This document shows, in pieces, positions 16,301-28,700 of a DNA stretch of 64,000 nucleotides (the stretch's first letter is position 1; each line of letters opens with the position of its first letter). The notes below the pieces were generated by a model that had not been told where the DNA came from, did not search any database, and saw only the letters and a program-made list of their open reading frames with translations. This stretch comes from Neocallimastix lanati (nom. inval.) (taxonomy: Eukaryota > Neocallimastigomycota > Neocallimastigomycetes > Neocallimastigales > Neocallimastigaceae): contig JACVTC010000080.1 in assembly GCA_016946835.1 (NCBI GenBank), forward strand, positions 296,501-360,500, read 5' to 3'. The position numbers were made by a program, and so were the translations under genes.

Positions 16301-18927
16301 AATATCATCATTAATGAAAAATCTAGCATAAGCTCCTTCTTGAACTGGAACTCCAGCAGACTTATATAATTCTGTTGCAAGTTTTTCACGCATAAGAGAT
16401 CTGTCACCAGCCATACCTCTCATCTTTACAGTTTTTCTTCCAAAGAATTTTTTATCTGTAAATTGAATACTCCAAGAAAGTTTTTTATATAAACGACTAC
16501 CGAAACCAATTAAACGAACGGTACCTTCACTTTGGAAAACAGAATCTGGAGAAATAATTGTGATAGAACATGGAACCTTCATTTCATTACGAATCTCTCT
16601 ACCATTAAAGAATGGATTAGTAGTAACATTAGCATAACCAACTTCGTCACATTTAGCATATACATTGTAAATAACATTATCTGGAATTGGTTGATACTTT
16701 TCAGTTCCCATTGGGAATATTGGTTCTAATGGATCTGGTATTTCAGTACGACTAACACTCTTATTAACTCTTTATAATATAATTATTTAAATATATATAT
16801 ATTTATATATTATATAATCTTGATTAGTATCATTTATAAATATATATTATTATCATTTTTTATAAAAATTGTAGAAATAAAAAAAATTTTTTTTTTATAA
16901 TTTTATAATTCCTTTAGTTATTTTATAAAATTTTAAAGATTCCTAATTCTAAATTATTTATTTATATTTATATTTACAATAAAATTATGAATTACCTGTT
17001 GTAAACTTCATTTACAATAGTTTCATTGGTGTAAGTTCTAAAGAATGATTCCTCTTCGACAATTTCATTTTTAGCATTAAGGGCAACATATTTATATTTA
17101 TTTATATTTTTAGCTTTTATTGAACCAGAATACACTAATTATTACATTAAACATATTAAACATGTTTATAAAAAAATTTTTTTTTTTTTAATTTATGGTT
17201 TTTTTTTTTTTTTTTTTAATATATCAAAAAAATATTATATATGAAGACTTGTATTAACATTATTTTTATAAGATTATAACTAATTCGAATATTAAATATT
17301 AAAAAAAAAAAAAAAAAAACATTATTTTAAATTTATTACTTACATGGGAAAGCTGTAGAATTTAATGATACAATTTCTTCATCATATTTAACACCTAAGG
17401 AATACCTTTTACCAAATAGAGAAACAACATTGAAATTAAAAATTTGTTGATCTTCTTCAGAAGAGGTTACTGGAGTTGGAATAATTTCACTCATTTCTAA
17501 CTTCAAGTCATCTGAAATATTTGAATTATCGGAAGTATCAATGTTAGAAGTATAATCTCTACAAAAACCACCTCTAAGATTAACAAAGTCTCGAAGATCA
17601 TAAGAATCTTTAACAGAACTTGTAGGCTTTACTGATATCTTTAAATTCTTTTCAAAATGATTCATTGTGAAACTTTGAACTTTACCATTATATGGGATAT
17701 TTAAATTATTAACTGCATCAATATTCCATTGAACATCCTCTCTAATAAGACTAGCTATTGCATTAATGTAATTATATATGATATCAGAATCATAAGTTTT
17801 ATGACTAAGTTCAGCCAAAATGATATCATATCTCTTTCTAATTTGTGGATGTTCTAATAAATGATTGGTAAAATAGTGCTCATATAAACTTTCATTATAA
17901 TTTGGCCAAGTTATACAATCCTTAATATAATTATTTGGATTGAAGTATTGTTCATCCCATGAGCCTCTCATAGTTTCATCGAAATCAAAAGGAATAATTT
18001 GGTAATTACCTCTTTCTGGATTATAATAAAGAGCAGAATTACTCATAATTAACCAGAAATTATCTAATGGAATAACTAATGTATCTACCGCCATAACTCT
18101 AAGAACAGACTCAATATTAAGGAATTTTTTAAGCTCTTCAATAGCCTTATCAGAGGTATCATTTTGATAGGTTGTTACCCATGCATCATACAATCTTGTA
18201 AATTCAATTAATCGAGCCCAAGGAGCTGCTTTATCATTTGGATCAACTTCATCTTTTTCATATTCATCTAATATATAAGTTCCAGATTTCTTATAACTTT
18301 TATAATTTTCCCCCAAATATTTTAAGGAAGCATATGGACCTTTTGGAGTAGTTGAAACTAATTTATAAGTAAATCCAACTTTAGCCTTTTTGTCACCATG
18401 AATATAGGCTCCCATCCAATTTTTATTGAAACTATCTGAAATCAAATATAAACCATAAGTATCTCCATTGATGAAAAGTCTAGCATAAGCACCTTCTTGA
18501 ACTGGAACACCTGCACTTTTATACACTTTAGAAGTCAATTTTTCACGAATAAGTGATTTATCATTAGCAATACCCCTCAACTTAAAACTTTTTCTTCCTA
18601 AAAATTTATTTTTATCAGAAAATTTTATATTCCAAGAAAGTTTCTTATATAAACGACTACCATAACCAATGGTATGCATATTACCAGCACTTTGAAAAAC
18701 TGAATCCGGAGAAATAATATTAAAGTTACAACTAATAACTATATCTTTACCATCATCATCTTCAGTAAATGGATCTGCTGTAACAATTTTATAATTAGTT
18801 TCATCACATTTTGCGTATATATTATAAATTACATTATCAGGGATAGGTTGATAATTTTCAGTTCCTAATTTAAATTGTGGATTCAATGGTGTAGGTAGTG
18901 TTGGAAGATCAACTTTCTTATTTTGTC

Positions 18928-18995
<68 letters not shown>

Positions 18996-19706
18996 TTGTA
19001 TTTTATTTTGAATATTTAAATATATAGAAATGGATAAAATAATATTATAAAGAATCATAAGTTATAAATTATTATTAAAATTATTATTAATATTTATAAA
19101 TATTAACAATATATTTTTTATTATATATTATTATTAATAATAGAAAAAATGTTTTTACCTATTATAAACTTCATTTATTAAAGGAGTTTCATCATTATAA
19201 TTCCTCACAATAGTTTCCTCTTCAATAACTTTATTATTTTTATTAAAAGCGACATATTTGTATTGATTAATACTATTATCTTCTACAGTACCAGTAAATA
19301 CTTATTGATATATTTAATATAATTAGTGCATCAAAATTACATATTTAATATATAAATTGAAAATAATAATAATACTAATAAATATTTATAACATTTTTTA
19401 TATTAAATTTATATATTAATAATAATAGTTACATGGAAAAACCGTAGATTCTAAATGAACAATTTTATTATTAAATTTAACACCTAAGGAATAGCCTTCA
19501 CCTAAAATTGAAACTACATTAAAATTGTAGGTACTTGCTGGAATAATTTAAAAATATTCATAATATTATTAAATAAAAAGATTTTAGTTTTTATTTTTTT
19601 TTTCTTATAATGATTAATGTAAATGTATCTTAGTAATTATATAGCAATTAATACCATGACTAAACGCAAATAATAAAGATAATATATTTAATTGAATTAA
19701 TTTCAT
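13362..19706 (-). CDS. Secreted protein with three tandem CotH (spore coat kinase-like) modules, 7 exons, 1743 aa
   Basis: Exons on the minus strand are 19706-19655, 19537-19433, 19300-19159, 18926-17344, 17134-16996, 16769-14952 and 14754-13362. Phases agree at every junction and total 1744 codons with stop. Exon 1 codes a signal peptide (MKLIQLNILSLLFAFSHA). The rest is three repeats of an ~80-residue N-module (NVVSILG..YSLGVK to NEVYNR) followed by a ~430-residue CotH domain starting (M/L)G(S/T)E.YQPIPDN, at about residues 118-545, 692-1120 and 1298-1743. Each CotH domain keeps (M/I)REKL near a GVPVQE motif, LDNFWLIMSN and a DFD motif, the candidate catalytic and metal-binding Asp positions of the CotH kinase fold. 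CotH domains are protein kinases of spore coats in Bacillus and occur in fungal cellulosomal proteins. No dockerin is seen. Linker 2-3 is an acidic NKDNE(E/G) repeat. The role in this fungus is unproven. Confidence 0.88.
15210..15350 (-). repeat. In-frame minisatellite coding NKDNEG/NKDNEE linker
   Basis: Inside exon 6 of the triple-CotH gene, a 36-base unit codes two hexapeptides (NKDNEG and NKDNEE) and repeats about three and a half times, with decayed copies (NKENEQ, NKENEE) at the end nearer the C-terminus. It forms an acidic, disordered spacer between CotH module 2 and N-module 3. Confidence 0.85.
18931..18990. repeat. (ATT)n array in CotH intron 3
   Basis: About twenty ATT units lie immediately upstream of the acceptor used by exon 4 of the CotH gene (intron 18927-19158). 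Confidence 0.85.
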
Positions 19707-20289
19707 TTTGATTTTTTAATTTATTTATTATTATTTTATTATTTTTTTTTATTTTAATTTTGATTTCTGTATTATATTAATATTGTTATGTACATTTAAA
19801 ATTTTTAAATACAAATACATTTAATAAATTAAATGTACTTATATTAAGTTTTCTTCTTTTTCTTCTTTTCTTATTTTTTTTTTAAGCAAAAAAAATTAAG
19901 AAATATGAGAAATAAAATACTTTATATATTTTTTTCATCCATAATTATAATTATATATATTAATTTTTTATATATTTAAATATATAAGAAAAAAAAAAAA
20001 CTTATAGTAATAATATTAATAGGTATACATGAAACATATCTTTTAATAATGAATAATAATAAAATTATTACCATTGTTTAATATATTTTTGATATATTAA
20101 ATATTCTATATTTTATAATTTTATTAAATCAGGATAAAGGAAAAAAAAAATTTTTTTTTTTTCAATTATTATTATAAATCATTTTAATTACTTTCATTTC
20201 ATCAAAACTTTAATTATTATTAAATTTTTAAAATATGATTACTTCTTATATTAAAAATTTTATATTTTTTTAATATTTAAGAAGGTATT

Positions 20290-20322
<33 letters not shown>

Positions 20323-21055
20323 TTAGTATTGTTAAGTCAGTATTATACAAATTTAGATTTTAAAAGAATATAATGAATGAAATTAATTTCAAATTTTAAA
20401 AATTATCTAATTATTTTCATTTTCTACTTTTTATAATTCATTATGAGTAATAAAACTCTGAATAAAGAATTATTTACTGTTAGTAATAGTAGTATATTTA
20501 TTATTAAAATTATAAGTAATATTAAAAATAGATCTATTTATTATTTATTATTTATATTCTATTATTCAATTATTCAATTATCATTTAATATTTATTACTT
20601 ATTATTTGTGATTTATGATTTGATTTATTATTTATTATTTATTATTTATTATTTATTATTTATTATTTATTATTTATTATTTATTATTTATATAATTAAT
20701 AATTTTTTTTTTTTAAAAAAAATTAAAAATTAAGTTTTAGAACATATGCTAAAGTTTAAATAATAATAAAATAAAATAAAATATAGATTTATATAATCAA
20801 CCTAATATAATAAAAATAAATGAAATTTATAAATAAATAATAATAAAATAAAATAAAATATAGATTTATATAATCAACCTAATATAATAAAAATAAATGA
20901 AATTTATAAAAATTGTTAATACTTTCATATCTATTGATAAAGTTTATTAAGTGGAAGAAAATAAATAATAAAAAGATTCAAAACACAAAGTCTTAACCAG
21001 TAATATTAAAAAGTCAACAATATAAAAACTACTATTACTTAAATATTTCTCAAAT

Positions 21056-21086
<31 letters not shown>

Positions 21087-21189
21087 GTAGAAATAATATT
21101 CAAAATTAAAATTTTAATAAAAAAAATATGTATATATATACATGGCAGTCACTTAATTTATTATAATTAATTATATTATATGTATATCA

Positions 21190-21231
<42 letters not shown>

Positions 21232-22426
21232 TGATAATGAAATAATTACCACTATGGTTCATATCCAATAAAAATAAAATAACGATTCTTTTCCCAAAAT
21301 ATTTCATATCCAATAAAAAATCAGATAGAAATCATAAATAATTAATAATATAAATAAAAAATAAAATAATATATCAATAATAATTATTAATTTAAAGTAT
21401 ATATTTCTAAATAATTTAGAATTCTATATAAATAAATGATACAATATATATTTTAATAAAAAAAAATATTAATTTTCTTTTAAATAATTAAAATGAAATA
21501 TTTCCTCTTTTTTATGATCAAATATATTGAATTTATTTGATATTTGTAGTACATATTTTTTTTTATTTTATTTATTAAATAAAAAAAATGTAGTTTTTTC
21601 AATGTATCTTAATTTTATATAACTTTTTTTTCTATTGAAAATATTACTTTTTAATCTATTCAACTAAACACAATTAATATATAATACATAATTTTATAGT
21701 GCTTTATTGGTTGACATGATATTTTTAGAATTAAAAATGAATCCTATTTATATATCTATTTAATTAGTTAATCATTTATTTATTTTTTATTTATTTATTT
21801 ATTCATCTATGTATTTATTTATTATTTATTTATTATTTATTTATTTATTTATTAGCTATTTATTTATTATTTATTTATCTATCTATTTTAATTGTTATTA
21901 GTCCATATATTATATTTTTTAATATAAACAATGGTAAGATATTATGATATTACTGTTTTATAAATGAAATTGTACAAAATAATTTAAATTATTAAAAATA
22001 AACAATAAATTTTTATGCCTATTATGGTTTAATTATTAATTTATATATTTACTTATATATTACTAGTAATTTATTTAATTATATAATAATTTATTCATCT
22101 ATTTACTGTCATAATAGTTTAAAACTTAACCAATAAAATTATAGAAAAAGTCATATTACTATAATTCTTTTGTTTTTCTAAATGTTTTATTGGATAGCTG
22201 GTTTTTTATACATAAATTTTAAATATTAATAATATTTTACAATAAAAAATTATTTTTTTTTCAAATAATTAAATATAAATTTTCGGATTTTTAAAATATG
22301 AACATAAAAATTAATATATTAATGGGTACTCTATACTCATATGCAAATGTAATTATTTTTGACAAAAATTTATTTTTTTTTTTTTTAATGTTTTAAAGTT
22401 TTATTTTATTTTTCATTTATTAATAT

Positions 22427-22489
<63 letters not shown>

Positions 22490-22835
22490 TACAAATTATT
22501 AAATTATTATGGAAGAAATTTATTAATATTTTCAAAAAATATATATATATAAAAATAAAGTTTTAAACTTGGCATAGATACAACAATAATTAAATTTTTA
22601 TTTATTATTATTTTATTATAATTTACATATTATAAGAATCTTAGATTCTTTTTTTATTTTTACTACATAAATTCTTGTAAAATGAAATTGCTTTGATATT
22701 AAAAATTAATAATATTATAAAAAAAAATTAATGAATTTATAATACATAATAATACATAATATTAATCTTAATTTTTTTTCAAGAACTATTAATATACTAT
22801 AATTATAATTTATTATATATTTTTTACTATTTATT
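19707..22835. other. Intergenic AT-rich DNA, no gene seen
   Basis: It begins with the presumed promoter of the triple-CotH gene and ends at the decayed retroelement. It contains poly-A/T runs (20300-20322, 21059-21086, 21197-21229), ATTT arrays (21776-21870, 22425-22490) and a short direct duplication listed separately. Open frames (for example 20443-20733, Tyr/Leu/Phe-rich) follow the repeats. Confidence 0.6.
20758..20912. repeat. 77-bp direct duplication
   Basis: Two tandem, essentially identical copies of a segment containing atatagatttatataatcaa and ending aaatgaaatttataaa. Confidence 0.85.
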
Positions 22836-23044
22836 ATTTATTATTTATTATTAAATATAAATTTATAATTTATAGAACTTAAATAAATGATTAATTGTTT
22901 AAATTTTTGTTAAGCATTTATTTACATTCTATAAATAATAAAATACCAATTAAATTAAATTAAATAGACTTAATTATGGCTCGTTTCATATACATATTAA
23001 ATTATATTTAAATTGTATATTTAATATAGTTTAATATTTTATTA

Positions 23045-23290
23045 TACTTAATATAACTTTATATGAATAAATAATAAAGTTAATTAATCTTATAAAAATT
23101 TTATTTTGTTTCCAAAAAGGTTTATGGTAATGGATCGGCCAGCATATCATTTGTATTAATATTCTATAATTGAGCATTTTTATTTGATTTATTTTAATTG
23201 TTGAAATGGTAACTACCACTAATGTGTCTAAGCTTTGGATTTAAATGGCCTGTTTCAATACTATTTTTGCTTGCTTCACTATCTTTGTTA
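23045..23290 (-). pseudogene. Copia RNase H C-terminal relic
   Basis: Pieces such as DSEASKNSIETGHLNPKLRHI and NTNDMLADPLP, read across stops and a frame change, match the end of copia RNase H. The intact copy at 25.8-30 kb has the comparable KKSIENGEVNTKLKHI and EEMLADVLTK. It differs enough from the intact copy to be another family. Confidence 0.7.
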
Positions 23291-23547
23291 ATGATATTAT
23301 TGTTATCATATTATAACGATTGTTATTATTGAAATTAATTTTATTAAGATTATTATTATTGAAACTAATTTTATTAAGATTATTATTATTATTAAAATTA
23401 ATATTTTTAAGATTATTATTTATTGAAATTAATATTATTATTAAGATTATTATTATTGAAATTAATTACGATTATTATTATTGAAATTAATATTATTAAG
23501 ATTGACTTAAATTTTAATAATTTATGCTTTATGAAAATATAATGCAT

Positions 23548-23934
23548 TTATGTCTTATTTTCAACAAGTAAATTTTTATTATCAATATTAATATAATTAT
23601 TAGGATTTTTATTATTATTGAAATTAATATTACTAAGATTATTATTATTGAAACTAATATTATTAGGACTGTAATTATGATTATTATAGTAAATATTAAT
23701 ATTATTATGAATAGTATTAGGTTTGAAATGTTTAGTATTATTATTGGTAAAATTAGAGTTTCCTTTATTATCTTTATTAATATTTAAAATATTATTATTT
23801 GAATTATTGTTAATAAAATTATTAATATCATTTTTAATTTTTATATTCAAGATTTTTTTTATTATGATTATGATTAGTATTTGGGTTGAAATGTTTAATA
23901 ATATTATTATTAGTAAAATTAGATTTTCTTTCAT
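23548..23934 (-). pseudogene. Asn-rich open frame inside decayed copia element
   Basis: A 128-residue frame with a hydrophobic N-terminal stretch, then mostly Asn/Ile. It lies between the integrase and RNase H relics, where copia elements have a low-complexity linker before reverse transcriptase. It is more likely linker remnant expanded by repeat slippage than a functional gene. Confidence 0.3.
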
Positions 23935-24879
23935 TATTTTTATAAATATTTTAATATATATTATTTTAAAATTATATTCATCTGATAAAAAATTTTTATT
24001 AATAAAATTTGATTATTTTTTAAATTAAAATTTCAATGAAATAAAAATTTTTAATTATAAAAATTTTATACATCATTTGAAAATTTTTGTATTTAAATCA
24101 AAAAAATTTCCTCTGTTTGAAAAATTTTTATTGGTTAGTGTAATGGTGTTTTGATTTTGATTAATGAATTGTGTTGAATTTCGAAACGTGGCTTATAAAT
24201 AATAACTTAATTCTAAATTTAACACCCACATTTTTAATTATTTTTAAATAATTGTAAATTATTAAATAAATAAAACTAGAAATAAATTGGGTTATTTTTT
24301 TTTTCCCTTCTTTTTTTTTTTTTTTTTAAGATTTTACATATTAAAAAAATTTTCTTCTTAACTTTTTATTTTTAATTGTTTCTTTAAAAAAAATGAATTA
24401 AATAACTACATACTAAATAAAATTAATAATAGAAAATTTAAATAAATAAATAATAAATTATAAAAAATTAAATATATTTTATTTTGGGATATTAAAAAAT
24501 GGAAAAAAAAGTGAAATAAATAAAGCAAAGAAACAAATTATTATAAATAAAACATAAAATATAAATATAATTTATTTATTTAAAATTAAATATTATTAAA
24601 TATTATTTTATTATTATTTTAACAAAAAAATATTAAAATATATCATTAAAAATTAAATATTATTAAATATTATTAAATATTATTTTATTATTTTTTTAAC
24701 AAAAAATTATTAAAATATAAATAAATTAAATATTATTAAATATTATTTTATTATTATTATTTATGTTATTAGTTTAATTTGTTTAATAATTTATTGATAA
24801 AACATAAATCTAATCAGCAATTTAATTTATTATTAATGCCAATACTTTAATGAACAGAGAATGGTTTGATTAGCATTCG

Positions 24880-25440
24880 TTAATACCACTGTTCTGTCGA
24901 TTTCTTGGAGGTGAATATAATTTTTAATACCATTCTTTTTGGAAATTATGTTAATTTTCCTATTACAGTATTCTTTTTCTTGGTCCGATTTGAAATTAGT
25001 GAATATCCAAGCCTTCTTAGAGAATTCATCAATAAAAGTAGCGATGAATTTAAATTAAACCATAAAATAAATCTTGGAAAGGACCAACAATGTCGGAGTG
25101 TGTAGCATCTAGTATATCTAGTAGTTTGGTGGCCTTAGGAGTTAATCTAATATAAGACAATTTTTTCATTTTAGATATACCACAGATAATATAATTATTA
25201 TCATTATTAATATTACTGGTAGTATATTCTTTTACAAATATAAATAAATCTTTATGGTAGAAATGACCAAGTCTACTATGCCAAAGATTATCGTTCTCAG
25301 TGTTCAGAGTTAAATTATTATATTTAATATTAATTTTAATTGTGAATGCATTGTGTCCATTAATTGATCTTTAGTTATCTGTGTTAATAAGGTGTGGTTC
25401 ATTGTCAATTAACATATTGATTAAAATTAATTCCGTATAT
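24880..25440 (-). pseudogene. Copia pre-integrase and integrase N-terminal relic
   Basis: Minus-strand reading gives NDNLWHSRLGHFYHKDLFIF, the GAG-pre-integrase zinc-binding region, then DATHSDIVGP with the first integrase Asp, followed by stops. It aligns in order with LWHNRLGHFYNKDIF and IHSDIVGP of the intact element but is clearly diverged. Confidence 0.75.
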
Positions 25441-25482
25441 GTAAATTGAATCCTTTTTTTTTTTTTTTTAAGGTAATGTTAT

Positions 25483-25736
25483 TATTATTTAATTAAAGTT
25501 ATTTTATTTAAAATATATTTTATTTATTTATTTATATATGAAAATATATAAAGGTAATTACAAAGATTTAAAGAGAAAATTTACATGTATTTATACTAAT
25601 TATGTGGCTTGTTCTAGACTAAAATTAATTTATACATTAATTTATACATTTGATTTAAATCATTGTTTTATATTATTATTTATATTTTTAAATTATTCAT
25701 TTATTAAATTTTGTTTCTAGATTAGATATAATAGCA
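25483..25736 (-). repeat. 3' LTR of intact copia element
   Basis: 254 bp. On the element strand it starts TGCTATTATATC directly after the polypurine tract and ends AATAATA. It is identical by eye to the copy at 30063-30316. Confidence 0.93.
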
Positions 25737-25748
25737 TTCCCCCCTCAA
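25737..25748 (-). promoter_or_regulatory. Polypurine tract
   Basis: Element-strand TTGAGGGGGGAA abuts the 3' LTR. This position and composition fit the plus-strand primer of LTR elements, and it fixes the LTR start at TG. Confidence 0.9.
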
Positions 25749-25796
25749 ACTAAATTTTACAAAATAAAATTAAGTTTGGTTAATAAGTATCCATCG

Positions 25797-28700
25797 TTAA
25801 TTTTCCGAAAATATTTTATCCGTAAACTTCTTCATTTTGGGACCATTTACATTTTTGGTTAAAACATCAGCAAGCATTTCTTCAGTGTTTTTGTACATTA
25901 ACTTGATCTTCCTATTTATTATATTATCTCTATTGAAGTGATATTTGATAGCTATATGTTTTAATTTGGTATTCACTTCACCATTCTCGATACTCTTCTT
26001 GCTGGCCATGTTGTCTGTAAATATGGTTACGGAATGATTGTAGTTGAATAATTCTTCTAAGATATTTCTAATCCACAAGACTTTCTTCGTACATTCGGAC
26101 GTGCTAATGTACTCAGCCTCAGCTGTGGACGTTGCCACAACGGATTGTTTCTTACTATGCCACGAAATAGCAGATTTTCCCATGAGGATTAAACAGCCAG
26201 AAGTAGATTTTCTATCCTTGGTGTCACCAGCAAAATCTGCATCACAATATGCATTGATATCACCTAACCCATCATATTTAATTTTAAAATTTTTTGTTGA
26301 ATTTAAATATTTAAAAATATTTAAAACTTTTTTCCAATCAGATAATTTTGGATTTTCGCAGTTTCTTGATGCATAATGCACTGCGAATGAGATATCTGGC
26401 CTTGTTGATTTTGCCAAGTATATTAATGATCCAATAGCACTTTTGTATACTGTTATGTCGAAATTTGGATCATTATTTAATTTGTTATTAACTCCAGTAC
26501 ATGGTGTTTTACATTTTTTAATATTTTTTATATTATAATTGTTTAATAAATTTTCGATAAAATTTTTTTGAGAAATATAATATGAATTATTATAAAATTC
26601 AATTTTAATTCCTAAAATATAATTTATATTTCCTGATTTAGAAATTTTAAATTTTAATTTTATTTTATTGACGATATCGTTGATCTCTTGAATAGTTCCA
26701 GTAATCAACATATCGTCCACATATAAGCCAATTATGCATAATAAATTGGCCTTTGAATATTTTTTAAAGATACATGGTTCTGATTTTAATTTATCAAAAC
26801 CATTTTGGGTTAAGAAAGAAGATATAGTCTCATACCATTGTCTTCCAGACTGTTTGAGACCATAAAGTGCTTTATTCAAGCGCCAAAAACCTTTCTTATA
26901 ATTAGCGTCACCTGGAGGTATAGTTGTGTATATTACTTTATCCAGGTTTGCATTTAAATAGGCCGCTTTAATATCCAATTGATGGATATTCCACTTTAAT
27001 TTGGCGGCCAAAGCGATAATCAATTTTATGCTATCGCTATTTAAGGTGGGGGAATAGGTTAATTCATAATCTATTCCTTCCTTTTGATTGAAGCCTCTTG
27101 CGACCAATCTAGCCTTATATTTTTCAATAAGGTTTTGGTCGTTAAGCTTTATGTTGAATACCCATTTAGTGGTTATAACAGTGCTACCCTCCGGTACCTT
27201 TTGGACGAACGTCATGATATTATTGCTGTAAAGGTTATCCAGCTCATCATAGATGGCTTGGATCCATTTATCTTTATCAGCTGAATTCATGGCCATTCGG
27301 AAGGTGAGTGGTGGAGAGGTGGTGATTGATAAGACCATATCACTGTCATGAAATGAGCTTTGAGCACGTGTCCAATCCAAATTATACACAACACGTGACT
27401 GAATATCAAAGGGTATGGAAATGTTGTGTAACCCCTTTTCCACGTCATTTTGAGAAACTTTCGTGGAATTAATATTTACTTCATCACGTGACTCGTAAAC
27501 AGGAAATGCATCACCAAACATAGAATTATGTTCCGAAGGGGAGTTCAAGTCGAAGGGAAGATTCACAAAGAGTGTATGATCAGAGTCTCTGGAGAACTCA
27601 GGTAGATCCGTAAATTTATCTTCAAAGAAAGTTGCCTCTCTTGTTGAAACAACTTTATGGGAGCGGCAGTTAATAATAATGTAAGAGTTTGAGAAAGTAT
27701 CGATGCCCAGGAAGATACCTTTGTCGGAGTTTTCATTTAGTTTGGAGGCCTTATCTTGAAGGTTGTTATGATAAGCAATACAACCAAAGACCTTTATTTT
27801 AGATAAATTAACTCTTTTACAATAAAATAGCTCATTTGGGATATTATTTTGGATGCTACTATGAGGAGTAATATTGTATAAAATAGTAGCATAAACGAGA
27901 GCAAAATCCCAAAATTTAATATTTAAATTAGCTTTGAACAAAATGGTTTTTATACAATTAATAATTGTTTGATTAAATCTTTCTGCAATTCCATTATTTT
28001 GAGGATTATATGGAGGAGAGAAAGATTTAATAATACCATTTTGTTTGCAAAACTTTAGTACCTTTTTATTTTTATATTCTTTAGCGTTGTCAGATTTAAA
28101 ATATTTAACGCTATAATTATTAAAGTGATTAAAAAGGTACTTAAAAAAATAAATGATAACATTTGTAGCCTCAGATTTTTCCTTAAGAAGGAAAGTCCAA
28201 GATTTTCTACAATGTTCATCAATGAAAGAAATGAAATATTTCTTTCCTGTAACTGAGGTTTCAAGAGGTCCAACTATATCTGAATGAATGACCTCAAGAT
28301 TATCAGAAGCCCGGGGAGGAATTTTATTATGGGGGCTTCTTTTTAATTTGCAAATACTACACTCAGGGCAGTTATTTACAAGAGTGTTGTGATCTGAAAG
28401 ATATGTGAAAATATCTTTATTGTAGAAATGGCCTAATCTGTTATGCCATAACTGCAGATCACTATTATTATTGTCCTCAAGGTTTGATAAATTATTAGAT
28501 CCCTGTAAAATTGGGATTCTAATAATATTATCTTGGTTATAAAAATAACCTAAGGTTGAGTTATCCTTAGAGGATGATAATTTAACGAAGGTTTTATTAT
28601 CTATAGTTCCAGTACTAAAGAGAATACCTTCGGAGGCTAATTTAATTCCACTAATAAGGTTCTTATTTACATTCTTGGAATAAAGAACTCTGTTTAAGGT

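Noticed and set aside
13362-16711. Reading the CotH frames as two or three separate genes
   Set aside because: The second and third units lack signal peptides and their own N-modules are encoded at the end of the preceding exon, so a single spliced gene fits better.
20443-20733. 96-codon plus-strand frame
   Set aside because: Mostly a TTTATTA repeat; no normal composition beyond the first ~30 codons.
25538-25720. 60-codon plus-strand frame, repeated at 30118-30300
   Set aside because: It lies wholly in the LTR and is antisense to the element; identical because the LTRs are identical.
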